In this document: positions 50,180 to 59,590 of the stretch, one piece after another
Position numbering within the stretch: the stretch's first letter is position 1
How the letters are laid out: each line of letters starts with the position of its first letter
From: an uncultured Paracoccaceae bacterium
GTDB lineage: Bacteria > Pseudomonadota > Alphaproteobacteria > Rhodobacterales > Rhodobacteraceae
Reading direction: 5' to 3'
DNA length: 64,000 bases
Assembly (NCBI GenBank): GCA_947499715.1
Contig: CANMPL010000006.1
Location: 62,001-126,000 of the forward strand
The notes under the pieces: generated by a model
What the model saw: only the letters and a program-made list of their open reading frames with translations
Told to the model about the DNA's origin: nothing
Databases searched by the model: none
Program-made: the position numbers and the translations under genes

Positions 50180-52929
50180 TGGCCGAGCCTTTCCAGCAGG
50201 TCGGGCACGTGCACCTGGTCGGATTTATAGTTGCCGGTCAGCACGTGCATGATCAGGTTGACGCCAAAGCGGTAGGCGATTTCGCGCTGGCGTTCACCGG
50301 CCATGCCACGGCCGACGGGGAACATGCGGTCGCCATATTGGTCGACGGCCCAAGCCTTGGCCCAGTCGTTGCCGCCGATGACCACGGGTGTCACGCCGTC
50401 GTTGAGGTTGCGGAAGGGCATGCCTTCGGCCAGTTCGGCGTCGGGGGGTGCGGCCTCGACCCAGACATCGCGGGAAGCGTAGCGACCGGGGAAGTCTTGC
50501 AGCAAATAGAAGGTGCGCGTCAGCACGTGGTCTTGCGGGATCGGTTCGATGGACGGGATATCGAGGCTGCGGGCGATGGCCTGCAATTTGCGCCCCTCGG
50601 GCGAGGCGGAGCCAAAGCGCGCGGTGTCGGCGTCGCGCGTGTCAAAGAGGATCATGCCACCGGTGCGCAGATAGCGGTTGAGTTTGGCGTAAGCCTCTCG
50701 GCTGGGCAGGGGTTGGTCGGCAGTGATCGGCCAATAGAGGAAGGGGAAGAACGCCAGTTCGTCGGTTTCGATGTTCACGCCGATGGGGGCGGCGGGTTCG
50801 ATTGAGGTACGGCGGAAGAGCGTATTGGACAAACCCAAGAGGCCTGCGGCGGCGGTGTTGTCGATGTCTTGGTTGCCGGTGATGACGTGACCAAGGACCA
50901 CGTCGGCGGTGGCTTGGATGGCGAAGTCGTCTTGTGCGTCAGCTGGTGCTGCTGCGAGGGTCAGCGCAAGCATCAGAGCCACGGCGACGTCTGCACGGGG
51001 GCCACGCAGGCGGCCGCCCACAGCCAGCGAGGCGATGATGTCGATGAGGAGCAGCGACAGCGCGGCGGTCAGGAGCCAGCCTTTGAGCGGGGTTTCGGCC
51101 ACAACGGTCAGCCCCTCAACCGGGATACGCGGTGGCCATTGCGCGGTGTCGAGCGTGGTTTGCGCACCGATCACGTTAATCGCGAGGCGTTGATCGTCAG
51201 CGGCATAGATGCCGGGGCGCAGATCGGGACCGGGGGTCGCGGTGGCAATCACTTCGCCTGCGACACCCGGCAGGGTGGATCCGTCAGACAGGCGGCCATA
51301 AGCGTCAAGGATGGATTGCGGCAGCCATGTGGTGCCTTCCAGATCTGCCGCGGATGGTGCTGCGGGTCGGGTTGAAACGGCGAGCCGTTCGAGCATCTGC
51401 ACAAAGAGGCCGGAAAGCGGAAGGGATGACCATTCGGCATTGGCGGTGACGTGGACCAGCACGATCTGGCCTTCGCCCACGATCTTGCGGGTCACGAGCG
51501 GGGTGCCATCGGCCAGCTGTGCGATCACGCGGTCCGCGAGGGTTGGGTCAGGCTGCGCCATGACCTGCGCGTTGACGGTGACGTCATCGGGGACGGGCAG
51601 GCCAAAGAAGGGCGAGCCATCGGTGAAGGGGGCGAGCGATTTCGGTTCGCCCCAAGACATGGCACCACCCACGGCGCGGCCGCCAGAGCGGAGGCGGACG
51701 GGCAGAAGCGGGTCTTCTGTGGCGCGGCCCACATCGGAAGCGGCGAGGCGGGGACCGGCAAAGCGCAAGAGCATGCCGCCATTTTCGACCCAGGCGAGGA
51801 CGTTTTCGGATTCAGAACCGGCGAGGGTGGCGACGTCGGCGAGGACGATGACGTCGGGGTTGGCGAGCAGGATGTCCTCCATCGTGCCGTCAATGAGGTC
51901 GGCGGTGGGGGCGAGCGCCTCGCGCAGGTAATAGAGTGGGGACAGCAGTTCGAGGCCTTCGGCATCGCCTGCGCCAGAAATCAGGGCGACCTCGCGGCGG
52001 CGCAGGGCGTCATCGACGAGGGAGACGGCGGCGGCAGAGCGGGTGCCGGTGAGTTCAAACCGGGTGATGCGATTGCGCAGTTCGGGCGGCAGATTGAGGG
52101 CGTTTTCGGCGGTTGGTTCCCCTGCGGTGAAATCAAGGTCCACAGTGGCAAGCGGGCGTTCGATGCCCGCCGGGTCAAGGCCCACGGCGGTGACCGTCGC
52201 GGTCAGGTCGTTGCCGATGGGGGTGCGGGTGGCGGAGAGCTTGACCTCGCCATCCTCGAACCGGGCGGGGCGGAGGCCGATAGTCTGGCGCGGCGATTGG
52301 AAGACGGTGACTTGGCCTGCGTCCTCGAAGGTCGAGAGCAGGTCGGCGCGGCTGTCGCGGGCGATGCCATCGGACAGCCAGAAGGTATCGAAGGTGTCGG
52401 GCAGGATGTCGATGAAGGCGTTGAGCGCCTTTTGGTCCGGCTCCCACGGTTGCGGGGTCAGGTTGGGCAGGCGTTGCCCCACGGCGTCGGCGGATTGGAA
52501 CGTCAGGTCCGTGGGCAGGTCGGTGAGGGTGACGACAGCGGCGGTACGGCCCTGACGGGTGGCTTCACCAAGCAACGCGGCGATGCGGTCATTGCGGGCC
52601 TGCCAGTCGCGGGCGTCGGCCCATGTGCCGTCGGCCACGATCAGCAGTGGGCCGGTGCCGTCGTTTTGGGACTGGGGATTCAGGACGGGGCCTGCGAAGC
52701 CAATGATAAGCGCCGCGACGGCGAGGAGGCGCAGCAGCAAGAGCCACCACGGGGTGCGGTCGGATTGGCTGTCGTCATCAGTGAGGCCCAGAAGCAGGGC
52801 GACGCCCGGGAAGCGGCGTTTGATCGGTGCGGGTGGGACGGCACGCAGCAGGATCCATAGGATTGGCAGGGCAATCAGGCCCAGAAGGAGCCAGGGGGCG
52901 GCAAAGCCGATGGGGCCAATCGACCACAT
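50176..52929 (-). CDS. DUF4159 protein with BatA-type N-terminus
   Basis: A 917-residue membrane protein. The N-terminal ~90 residues (WLLLGLIALPILWILLRAVPP, then PGVALLLGLTDDDSQSDRTPWWLLLLRLLAVAALIIGFAGPVL) resemble BatA/aerotolerance proteins, with VWA-like material after it. Further helices lie near 630-650 and 655-675. The C-terminal DUF4159 domain (about 700-915) contains FFPFLYWPITADQPLPSREAYAKLNRYLRTGGMILFDTRDAD and ends with GVNLIMHVLTGNYKSDQVHVPDLLERLGQ. Such proteins occur with MoxR and DUF58 proteins, likely acting in envelope stress or complex assembly. Gene 148 bp after DUF58. Confidence 0.82.
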   Translation of the reverse strand: MWSIGPIGFAAPWLLLGLIALPILWILLRAVPPAPIKRRFPGVALLLGLTDDDSQSDRTPWWLLLLRLLAVAALIIGFAGPVLNPQSQNDGTGPLLIVADGTWADARDWQARNDRIAALLGEATRQGRTAAVVTLTDLPTDLTFQSADAVGQRLPNLTPQPWEPDQKALNAFIDILPDTFDTFWLSDGIARDSRADLLSTFEDAGQVTVFQSPRQTIGLRPARFEDGEVKLSATRTPIGNDLTATVTAVGLDPAGIERPLATVDLDFTAGEPTAENALNLPPELRNRITRFELTGTRSAAAVSLVDDALRRREVALISGAGDAEGLELLSPLYYLREALAPTADLIDGTMEDILLANPDVIVLADVATLAGSESENVLAWVENGGMLLRFAGPRLAASDVGRATEDPLLPVRLRSGGRAVGGAMSWGEPKSLAPFTDGSPFFGLPVPDDVTVNAQVMAQPDPTLADRVIAQLADGTPLVTRKIVGEGQIVLVHVTANAEWSSLPLSGLFVQMLERLAVSTRPAAPSAADLEGTTWLPQSILDAYGRLSDGSTLPGVAGEVIATATPGPDLRPGIYAADDQRLAINVIGAQTTLDTAQWPPRIPVEGLTVVAETPLKGWLLTAALSLLLIDIIASLAVGGRLRGPRADVAVALMLALTLAAAPADAQDDFAIQATADVVLGHVITGNQDIDNTAAAGLLGLSNTLFRRTSIEPAAPIGVNIETDELAFFPFLYWPITADQPLPSREAYAKLNRYLRTGGMILFDTRDADTARFGSASPEGRKLQAIARSLDIPSIEPIPQDHVLTRTFYLLQDFPGRYASRDVWVEAAPPDAELAEGMPFRNLNDGVTPVVIGGNDWAKAWAVDQYGDRMFPVGRGMAGERQREIAYRFGVNLIMHVLTGNYKSDQVHVPDLLERLGQ

Positions 52930-52980
52930 TATGCGTCACCTGCCGTGCGGGACGCACGGGGCTCCGCCCGTCTGGTCCTC

Positions 52981-53069
52981 AATCGCCCCACTGGGGCGAT
53001 TGCCGCGATGCGGACCGGGCCAGACCCAGTTTGCGCTGACGCGCAAAAGCGCCCCGCCCGCCCGGAGCC
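52981..53069. repeat. Hairpin and 28-bp repeat, copy 2
   Basis: AATCGCCCC/GGGGCGATT (52981-53001) forms a 9-bp hairpin, and GCAAAAGCGCCCCGCCCGCC plus CGGAGCCT (53042-53069) matches the copy at 35717-35744. It fills the gap between the DUF4159 start and the DUF58 stop. Confidence 0.55.
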
Positions 53070-53077
53070 TGCGGGGA

Positions 53078-53950
53078 TCATGTGCGACGCTCCAGCGCTT
53101 GGTAGAGCCACAGGAGCGCGGTGGTGGCCGAGGTATCGGTATGATGGGTGGTGAATTGCCAGCCGGTCATGCGCGCGAGGTCCATCAGGCGGTCCTTGCG
53201 CGCGGCAAGACGGTCGAGGTAGCGGCTGCGCAGGTCGCCTGCCTTGAGGGTTTCGTGGGACAGGGCGCCCGTCATGGATTCGAAAATGGTGCGGCCGTCA
53301 AAGGGAAAGGCTTCTTCCTGCGGGTCGAGGATTTGCAGCATGGCACCGCGCACGCCCCGGTCGGCCGCTTTGGTCAGAGCGGCCTCAAACGGGGCGAGGT
53401 CGCCAAGGAAGTCCGAGACGAAGAGCGCGCGGGAATGGGGCAACATGCCTTGCGCGTCTGGGCTGCCGTAGTCGGTGGTATCGTCTTCCGACAAGATGGC
53501 GGCGAGCTTTTCCAACTGCGCGGTCCCGCGGCGCGGGGGCAGGCGCAGGCCGGTGAGGCCGACGCGTTCGCCGCCACGGTTCAGGAGAATCCCGGCGGCC
53601 AGTGCCAGTGTGCGGGCGCGGGTGGATTTGGTCGGCAAGTTGTCGTCGCTGGTGAACCGCATTGAGGCGGCTTGGTCGACCCAAAGGATCACCGATTGCG
53701 CGATCTGCCATTCTTTGTCCTGCACAAAGGTCGCATCAGACCGGGCAGAGCGGCGCCAGTCGATATGGCGAACTTCGTCATGGTCCTGGGCCGGGCGGTA
53801 TTGCCAGAAGGTATCACCTAGCCCCGCGCGCCGTCGCCCGTGATCGCCCAAGAGGACGGTGCTGGCCAGATGCTCTGCTTCCGCGAGGAGCGCGGGCAGG
53901 GGGCTGGCGAGCGTTTCCGCTTGGGCGCGAAGGGCGAGCGGTTCGGTCAT
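53078..53950 (-). CDS. DUF58 domain protein
   Basis: A 290-residue cytoplasmic protein with the DUF58 signature GRRRAGLGDTFWQYRPAQDHDEVRHIDWRRSARSDATFVQDKEW and a degenerate von Willebrand A fold (VILWVDQAASMRF). DUF58 proteins work with MoxR AAA ATPases in assembling or activating protein complexes. Overlaps moxR by four bases (53947-53950). Confidence 0.9.
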   Translation of the reverse strand: MTEPLALRAQAETLASPLPALLAEAEHLASTVLLGDHGRRRAGLGDTFWQYRPAQDHDEVRHIDWRRSARSDATFVQDKEWQIAQSVILWVDQAASMRFTSDDNLPTKSTRARTLALAAGILLNRGGERVGLTGLRLPPRRGTAQLEKLAAILSEDDTTDYGSPDAQGMLPHSRALFVSDFLGDLAPFEAALTKAADRGVRGAMLQILDPQEEAFPFDGRTIFESMTGALSHETLKAGDLRSRYLDRLAARKDRLMDLARMTGWQFTTHHTDTSATTALLWLYQALERRT

Positions 53951-54951
53951 GCGGCGTCGGCAACCTTGGTGATGTCGGCGGCGGTGGTGTTGATGAGGGT
54001 TACCAAGTCTTCGCCACGGGCGCGGGCGGCAAAGGACAAGGCCATGCGGTGTTCCAGCACCGGGACGGCCATGGCGCGGACGTCTTCGGCGGATGGCGCG
54101 AGGCGGCCTTCGAGCAGGGCTTGGGCGCGGACGGTGAGCATGAGCGCTTGGGCTGCGCGGGGGCCGGGGCCCCAGCTGACGGACGCGTTGACCGCGTCTG
54201 AGGCATCGGGACCGGGGCGGCAGGCGCGGACAAGATCAAGGATCATTTCCACGATGTTTTCGCCGACAGGCATCCGGCGCAGGAGCGCTTGGGCATCGAG
54301 GAGTTCTTGCGCGGTGAAGACGGCGGAGGCTTCAGCCTCTGTTGCGCCAGTGGTGGCGATCAGGATGTCGCGTTCAGTGTCGCGGTCAGGGTAGGGCACG
54401 TCGATCTGCACAAGGAAGCGGTCAAGCTGCGCCTCTGGCAGGGGGTAGGTGCCTTCTTGTTCGATCGGGTTTTGCGTGGCCAGCACGTGGAAGGGCGCGC
54501 CGAGGGGCCGGTGTTCGCCTGCAATCGTGACCTCTTTTTCCTGCATGGCTTGCAGAAGGGCGGATTGGGTCCGGGGGGAAGCGCGGTTGATCTCATCCGC
54601 CATCAAAAGCTGGCAGAAGACCGGGCCCTCAATAAAGCGGAAGGCGCGGGTGCCGTCGGCGGCGGTTTCCAGCACTTCAGAGCCGAGGATATCGGCGGGC
54701 ATCAGGTCGGGGGTGAACTGGATCCGGTTGCCGTTGAGGCCCATGACGGTGGAAAGCGTGTCCACCAGACGGGTCTTACCCAGACCGGGCAGGCCGATCA
54801 GCACCGCGTGGCCGCCGCAGATCAGCGCGGTCAGGGTGAGGTCCACCACGCGGTCCTGCCCCAGAAAGCGGTTGGCGATGGAGGTGCGGGCCGCAGAGAG
54901 CTTGACGCCGAGCGCCTCAATTTCTGCAACAAGATCTGCGGTGTCTGACAT
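53947..54951 (-). CDS. MoxR-family AAA ATPase
   Basis: A 334-residue AAA+ chaperone-like ATPase. The Walker A is GLPGLGKTRL, Walker B LLMADEINRASPRTQSALLQAMQEKEVTI, sensor 1 VLATQNPIEQEGTYPLPEAQLDRF. The start MSDTADLVAEIEALG at 54951 fits the family; the frame extends further upstream but that part is not conserved. Leads the MoxR-DUF58-DUF4159-membrane protein operon and diverges from the DUF1285 gene. Client protein is unknown. Confidence 0.93.
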   Translation of the reverse strand: MSDTADLVAEIEALGVKLSAARTSIANRFLGQDRVVDLTLTALICGGHAVLIGLPGLGKTRLVDTLSTVMGLNGNRIQFTPDLMPADILGSEVLETAADGTRAFRFIEGPVFCQLLMADEINRASPRTQSALLQAMQEKEVTIAGEHRPLGAPFHVLATQNPIEQEGTYPLPEAQLDRFLVQIDVPYPDRDTERDILIATTGATEAEASAVFTAQELLDAQALLRRMPVGENIVEMILDLVRACRPGPDASDAVNASVSWGPGPRAAQALMLTVRAQALLEGRLAPSAEDVRAMAVPVLEHRMALSFAARARGEDLVTLINTTAADITKVADAA

Positions 54952-55021
54952 GACAATGGCTCCGTTCAACGATATGTCCGTATAACAGCAGATATCCCGA
55001 ATGACCCCAATGGCAAAAACA

Positions 55022-55600
55022 ATGAGTGGACAAAAGATTGTGACCCCAACGGCAGAAAGCCTCGCGGCGAGTGCAATGGAGGTGCAGGGCAAGGGTTTGC
55101 CGCCTGTGGAGAAGTGGAATCCGCCGTTTTGCGGCAATATCGACATGCGGATCGCGCGGGATGGCACATGGTTCTACATGGGCACGCCGATTGGCAGGGC
55201 CCCGCTGGTGCGGCTGTTTTCGACGATTATCCGGCGGGATGGGGACGATTATTTTCTGGTGACGCCCGTCGAGAAGGTGGGAATCACCGTGGATGACGCG
55301 CCCTTTGTGGCGATTGATTTCAATCAGCGCGGGGCGGATTTGGTGTTTGAAACCAACGTCGGTGATACCGTGGTCGCGGGGCCGGATGCGCCCATTCGCG
55401 TCGTGCGCGATGCAAAAAGTGGAGAGCCGTCGCCTTATGTGCTGGTGCGCCGCAACCTTGAGGCGCTGATTGACCGCAAGTCGTTCTATCGGCTGGTGGA
55501 TATCGGCGAGATTGCCGATGTCGATGGCGCCGACTGGTTCGGTGTTCGGTCGCAAGGCGCGTTTTTCCCGATTATTCCGGCGGCGGAGCTTGATGCCTAA
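55022..55600 (+). CDS. DUF1285 family protein
   Basis: About 192 residues, start MSGQKIVTPTAES at 55022 by similarity (in-frame ATGs lie 12 and 21 bases earlier). Conserved parts: PPVEKWNPPFCGNIDMRIARDGTWFYMGTPIGRAPLVRLFSTIIRRDGDDYFLVTPVEKVGI and the second lobe ending FFPIIP. Structures of this family show two small barrels, with no assigned role. It is conserved as divergent neighbour of moxR. Its stop overlaps the next gene by eight bases. Confidence 0.85.
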   Translation: MSGQKIVTPTAESLAASAMEVQGKGLPPVEKWNPPFCGNIDMRIARDGTWFYMGTPIGRAPLVRLFSTIIRRDGDDYFLVTPVEKVGITVDDAPFVAIDFNQRGADLVFETNVGDTVVAGPDAPIRVVRDAKSGEPSPYVLVRRNLEALIDRKSFYRLVDIGEIADVDGADWFGVRSQGAFFPIIPAAELDA

Positions 55601-56336
55601 GTTCTGTGCAAACCTGACGTGGCTTTTTACAGAAACGCCGTTGATGCAGCGCTTTGCCGCCGCGAAAGAGGCGGGGTTTGACGCGGTTGAGGTGTTGGAT
55701 CCTTATGACGCGCCGGTGCAGGACATGCGCGACCAATTGGTCTGGCAGGAGTTGCGCATGGCGCTGATTAATTGCCCGCCGCCCAATTATACGGGCGGCG
55801 CGCCGGGTTATGCCGCCGTACCCGGTTCGCGGTTCCAGCAGGATTTCAAGCGCACATTGCGCTATGCGCAGGCGCTAAAGGCAGAGTTTGTGCATGTTTT
55901 GGCAGGCGAGGCCTCAGGACCAGAGGCGCATGAGACCTTTGTTGAAAACCTGCGCTGGGCGGCAAAGGCGGCAGGCAAGCAAAAGCTGACGATTGAGCCG
56001 TTGAACCCGACGGACCGACCCGGATATTTCCTGAACGATTATTATCAGGCGCGCGATGTGCTGGCCGAGGTGGGTGCCAAGAACCTTGCCCTGCAGTTTG
56101 ATGCCTATCACGTCGCCCGGATCCACGGTGATGTGCGCGCTGTCTGGACCGACCTGCGCGATCTGGTTGCCCATGTGCAGGTGGCGCAGGTGCCGGACCG
56201 GTCAGAACCGGAAGGCGATGGCGTGGATTATCCTGCCTTTTTCGCGCAATTGGACGCGGATGGATATAACGGCTGGGTGTCGGGGGAATATGCCCCCAAG
56301 GCCGGAACGCGCAAGGGTTTGGGCTGGATAAGCTAG
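55593..56336 (+). CDS. hyi: Hydroxypyruvate isomerase-like TIM-barrel protein
   Basis: A 247-residue xylose-isomerase-like barrel. Seen: MPKFCANLTWLFTETPLMQRFAAAKEAGFDAVEVLDPYD, metal-site residues in KLTIEPLNPTDRPGYFLND (Glu), LQFDAYHVARIHGD (Asp, His), HVQVAQVPDRSEPEGDG and WVSGEYAPK (Glu). These match hydroxypyruvate isomerase (hydroxypyruvate to tartronate semialdehyde), a step that could serve glyoxylate and glycolate utilisation; glcDEF lies in the same window. Coupled to the DUF1285 gene by an 8-base overlap. Confidence 0.83.
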   Translation: MPKFCANLTWLFTETPLMQRFAAAKEAGFDAVEVLDPYDAPVQDMRDQLVWQELRMALINCPPPNYTGGAPGYAAVPGSRFQQDFKRTLRYAQALKAEFVHVLAGEASGPEAHETFVENLRWAAKAAGKQKLTIEPLNPTDRPGYFLNDYYQARDVLAEVGAKNLALQFDAYHVARIHGDVRAVWTDLRDLVAHVQVAQVPDRSEPEGDGVDYPAFFAQLDADGYNGWVSGEYAPKAGTRKGLGWIS

Positions 56337-56450
56337 ACCTCCGATTGTCCGCGCGCGATGAAATTTGACCGTGCTGAAACCTACTGACACAACGCTGTCA
56401 GCAGGGGTATGTCAGAAGGATCATGTCAAGCAAACATGAGGAGAGATGAC

Positions 56451-56813
56451 ATGACGGATCGCGTGATTATGGCCTGGGGTGAAATCCCGGTGACAGACAT
56501 GGAAAAGGCAGTGGCTTTTTACAATGACGTCTTTGGGTATGAGATGGAGATCGACAATTCTGGCCCCAATCCGATGGCCGTTCTGGGTGGTTTGATGAAC
56601 AGTGCCGGTGCGCATTTGTATCCTGGCAAGCCCGCAGCGGATGGCGGCAATACGATCCACATTGCGCTGCCGGATGACCTTGAAAGCGGGATGTCGCGTG
56701 TTGCGGCCGCCGGTGGCGAGGTAGTGAGCCCGGCCATCGCGATCCCGGCGGGCCGTTTTGCCTATGCCAAGGACCTTGATGGCAATTCCATCGGCCTGTT
56801 TGAGGCCGCCTGA
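56451..56813 (+). CDS. VOC (glyoxalase-like) family protein
   Basis: A 120-residue vicinal-oxygen-chelate fold: WGEIPVTDMEKAVAFYNDVFGYEM, then PMAVLG and FAYAKDLDGNSIGLFEA. Typical metal ligands would be Glu at the second-strand ends; the first-position His of glyoxalase I is replaced by Glu. Related to the PhnB/extradiol group often paired with WYL regulators. A GAGGAG ribosome binding site is ahead of the ATG at 56451. Stop and the next start share one base (TGATG). Confidence 0.85.
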   Translation: MTDRVIMAWGEIPVTDMEKAVAFYNDVFGYEMEIDNSGPNPMAVLGGLMNSAGAHLYPGKPAADGGNTIHIALPDDLESGMSRVAAAGGEVVSPAIAIPAGRFAYAKDLDGNSIGLFEAA

Positions 56814-57499
56814 TGCGCCGCGCCGACCGCCTGTTTCAGATCTTGCAGTTCTTAAGGGGCGGTCGGCTGACCACGGCGGCGCGGCTGGCCGAACAGTTGG
56901 AGGTGACGCCGCGTACGATCTATCGCGACATCGCGCATCTGATCGGCAGTGGCGTCCCGATCGAAGGCGAAGCGGGCGTCGGATATCTGATGCGTGACGG
57001 TTACGACTTGCCGCCGCTGATGTTCACGCAGGAAGAGATTGTGGCGCTCGTTGCTGGTGCGCGTATCTTGCAGACCTGGGGCGGGACCAAGATGGCGGCA
57101 GCGGCCGAAGAGGCGCTGGTCAAGATCGACACGGTGTTGCCCGAGGAGGTGCGGTTGCGGTCGGGGCAGGTGAATGTCCACGCCGTGGGTATGCCCTGGC
57201 AAGGTGGCGCGTGGCGCGATTTTCTGGACCAGATTGAAATGGCGTCGGAAAACCTGCGCAAGCTGCGGATGACCTATGCCGATGAAGCGGGCAACGTGAC
57301 CGAACGCGTGGTGCGCCCCTTGGGTGTCTGGTTCTGGGGCAAGGTCTGGACCGCGATCTGCTGGTGCGAGCTGCGCGACGGGTTTCGTATGTTTCGGGTG
57401 GACCGGATTACCGGCCTGCAAGATGCTGGTCCGTTCCGGCCCCAGAAAGGTCAGACGATGCGCGATTTTTATGAAACCGAGGCCTATCAAAGGCATTGA
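56813..57499 (+). CDS. YafY-type HTH/WYL regulator
   Basis: A 228-residue DeoR-type helix-turn-helix (about residues 1-60, LAEQLEVTPRTIYRDIAHLIGSGVPIEGEAGVGYLM) with a C-terminal WYL domain. The W-Y-L residues appear as variants near VVRPLGVWFWGKVWTAICWCELRDGFRMFRVDRI. WYL domains bind small ligands or nucleic acids. Downstream of the VOC gene by a one-base overlap, probably its regulator. The 3' end is followed by a copy of the GGGATATTT repeat. Confidence 0.88.
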   Translation: MRRADRLFQILQFLRGGRLTTAARLAEQLEVTPRTIYRDIAHLIGSGVPIEGEAGVGYLMRDGYDLPPLMFTQEEIVALVAGARILQTWGGTKMAAAAEEALVKIDTVLPEEVRLRSGQVNVHAVGMPWQGGAWRDFLDQIEMASENLRKLRMTYADEAGNVTERVVRPLGVWFWGKVWTAICWCELRDGFRMFRVDRITGLQDAGPFRPQKGQTMRDFYETEAYQRH

Positions 57500-57516
57500 G
57501 CCGGAGACAGATTTTG

Positions 57517-57551
57517 TGCCTCCGGCGGGGATATTTGAGAACCAAAGAAAG
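57517..57551 (+). repeat. Copy of the GGGATATTTTTGG family
   Basis: GTGCCTCCGGCGGGGATATT continues TGAGAACCAAAGAAAGTG. It lies between the converging regulator and VWA genes and follows the regulator stop by 18 bp, consistent with a terminator role. Confidence 0.7.
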
Positions 57552-57553
57552 TG

Positions 57554-59590
57554 CTATTGCGACAAGCTGCTGGCAAGGCGCATAAGTTGCACAGCTTCAG
57601 TCCGATAGCCGAAAGGGTCGGATCCACGGGCGGAGTTGGCCAGCGCAATGGCGTCGGCATAGGTCCAATCGCCAAGGTAGCTGTCGTCCCGCAAAAGTTG
57701 ACCGAAACCGGCGATGGCGGCAGCGAACTGCGCCTCTGATCCGGCATCGGCGGCTGTGATCGGCGTGGTCAGGAGTTGGCTGACATCATCGCCCGGAGCT
57801 TTGTAGCGCAGTTTCAAAAAGCCCCATTCGTCGCTGGAGGGCGTGCTTTCTTCGGTCGCATAGCGCAGCGGATCGGACAGTTGCGCGGGCGAGCCGGTGG
57901 GCGTGACCTCGTAGATGGCGATGACGGAATGGCCTGCGCCAAGCTCGCCCGCATCGACCTTGTCATTGTTGAAATCTTCGCGGTTGAGGGCGCGGGTTTC
58001 ATAGCCGATCAGGCGGTATTCGGCGATTTGGGCGGGGTTCCATTCGACCTGAATTTTGACGTCACCGGCGATGGTGAAAAGAGAGCCGGTGAGCTGGTCG
58101 ACCAGCACCTTTTGCGCCTCTGACAGGGTGTCGATATAGGCAGCCTGGCCGTTGCCGTTTTGGGCCAGCGCCTGCATCGTGGCATCATCAAGGTTGCCAC
58201 GACCAAAGCCCAGCACGGAGAGATAGGTGCCAGTGTCGCGTTTGTCAGCAATGTAGTCTTTGAGCGCGTCGGGGTCATTGATGCCGACATTGAAATCGCC
58301 GTCGGTGGCAAGGATCACGCGGTTCACCTCGCCATCCGCTGCCATGCCATCGGCCACCTGATAGGCCTGTTCCAGCCCGCCGACCCCGTTAGTGGAGCCA
58401 CCTGCGCCCAGTTGGTTCAACGCATTGATGATGACGTTACGCGCGCTGGCAGGGGTGGGGGCAAGAACTTGCCCGGCAGAGCCTGCATAGGTGACGATGG
58501 CGACCTCGTCTTCGGGACGGAGTTGATCGAGCATCAGCAGGAAGGATTGACGCAGAAGTGGCAGTTTGGTCGGGTCGCTCATGGAACCTGAGGTGTCGAT
58601 CAGGAAGACAAGGTTCAGCGGCGGGCGGGTTTCCACGGCGGGCATCTGGCCTTGCAGGGCGATGTGCACAAGCTGCGTGTCGGGGTTCCAAGGCGTTGTC
58701 ATCGTGCTGACGGTGGGGCGGAACGGGGCGTCGCCTGCATCGGGGGCGGGGTAGTCGTAGGGGAAGTAATTGATCATTTCCTCAACCCGGACCGCGTCTT
58801 TCGGCGGCAGTTGGCCGCGCATCAGCGAGGACCGCACGACGGAATAGGCGGCGGTGTCCACGTCGATGGAGAAGGTGGAGACGGGGGTCTCTGCCGTGAT
58901 TTTGAGCGGGTTGGGGGCGGCGTCGGGGAAGGCCTCGGTGTTGGGTTCGAGGGGTTGGATGGCGTCGGCGGGTGGGGCCGGGGCCACGAGCGATAGGGTC
59001 TCGCCTTGAGCGCGAGTGCGGGTTTGCGCCAAAGGTGCTTCGGCTGCAAGAGACTGAATTACGACGACCCCTCCGGCTTCGGTACCGACATCTGCCGAGC
59101 GCGATGGAATATCGGACATAACGACGGGCGCTTCCATGACTTCAGGCGCCAAGCTACCTTCGGCATCGCCTGCTGCGAAGTCGTCCGCCTCTTGCCTGTC
59201 GGCGCTCAGCAACGCTTCGGAGAAGTTGCCGGGTGCCTGCTGGAGCAATTGATCCTCAGACACCGCTCGTTTCTCTGTCACAGATGCGGGCAAGGGCGGT
59301 GGCGTCGGCGTGCCTTGCCAAAGGTCCTGACCCATCGGGGTCACGAACAGAAAGCCAACAGCGACAAGGGCGGTGGTGGCGGTCAATCCGCCTTTGGTGG
59401 TCATTGCGTTCAACATGGTTTTCACTCCTGAAAAGATATTCCTAGAAGTGGGACGCGGGGCAGGGCGCGATCCTTGGAGTGCATCGAAATTTTCTTGCGC
59501 CAGCATCAGGTTTTCGGCCCGGCGCTGGGCGTCGGGGCGCGGCGTGGCGCTGTCCATGAGGGCACGCAAGTCGTCAAGATCGTCGGTCAT
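57554..59590 (-). CDS. VWA-domain protein with anti-sigma-like topology
   Basis: A 678-residue protein. Residues 1-65 are cytoplasmic and helical, with an acidic start ([20 protein letters not shown]). One membrane helix follows at about 69-86. The rest is extracytoplasmic: a Pro/Ala/Glu-rich spacer, a vWF N-terminal region ([20 protein letters not shown]...INYFPYDYP), a VWA domain with the MIDAS motif DTSGSMSDP (around 340) and the DUF3520-like C-terminus. YfbK-type VWA proteins have this layout. Because the start overlaps the ECF sigma-factor stop (ATGA), I infer that the N-terminus may act as an anti-sigma domain. Confidence 0.85.
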   Translation of the reverse strand: MTDDLDDLRALMDSATPRPDAQRRAENLMLAQENFDALQGSRPAPRPTSRNIFSGVKTMLNAMTTKGGLTATTALVAVGFLFVTPMGQDLWQGTPTPPPLPASVTEKRAVSEDQLLQQAPGNFSEALLSADRQEADDFAAGDAEGSLAPEVMEAPVVMSDIPSRSADVGTEAGGVVVIQSLAAEAPLAQTRTRAQGETLSLVAPAPPADAIQPLEPNTEAFPDAAPNPLKITAETPVSTFSIDVDTAAYSVVRSSLMRGQLPPKDAVRVEEMINYFPYDYPAPDAGDAPFRPTVSTMTTPWNPDTQLVHIALQGQMPAVETRPPLNLVFLIDTSGSMSDPTKLPLLRQSFLLMLDQLRPEDEVAIVTYAGSAGQVLAPTPASARNVIINALNQLGAGGSTNGVGGLEQAYQVADGMAADGEVNRVILATDGDFNVGINDPDALKDYIADKRDTGTYLSVLGFGRGNLDDATMQALAQNGNGQAAYIDTLSEAQKVLVDQLTGSLFTIAGDVKIQVEWNPAQIAEYRLIGYETRALNREDFNNDKVDAGELGAGHSVIAIYEVTPTGSPAQLSDPLRYATEESTPSSDEWGFLKLRYKAPGDDVSQLLTTPITAADAGSEAQFAAAIAGFGQLLRDDSYLGDWTYADAIALANSARGSDPFGYRTEAVQLMRLASSLSQ

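Noticed and set aside
51451-52860. 469-residue open frame on the plus strand
   Set aside because: Antisense to the DUF4159 gene; composition is Gly/Asp-rich without domains or ribosome binding site.
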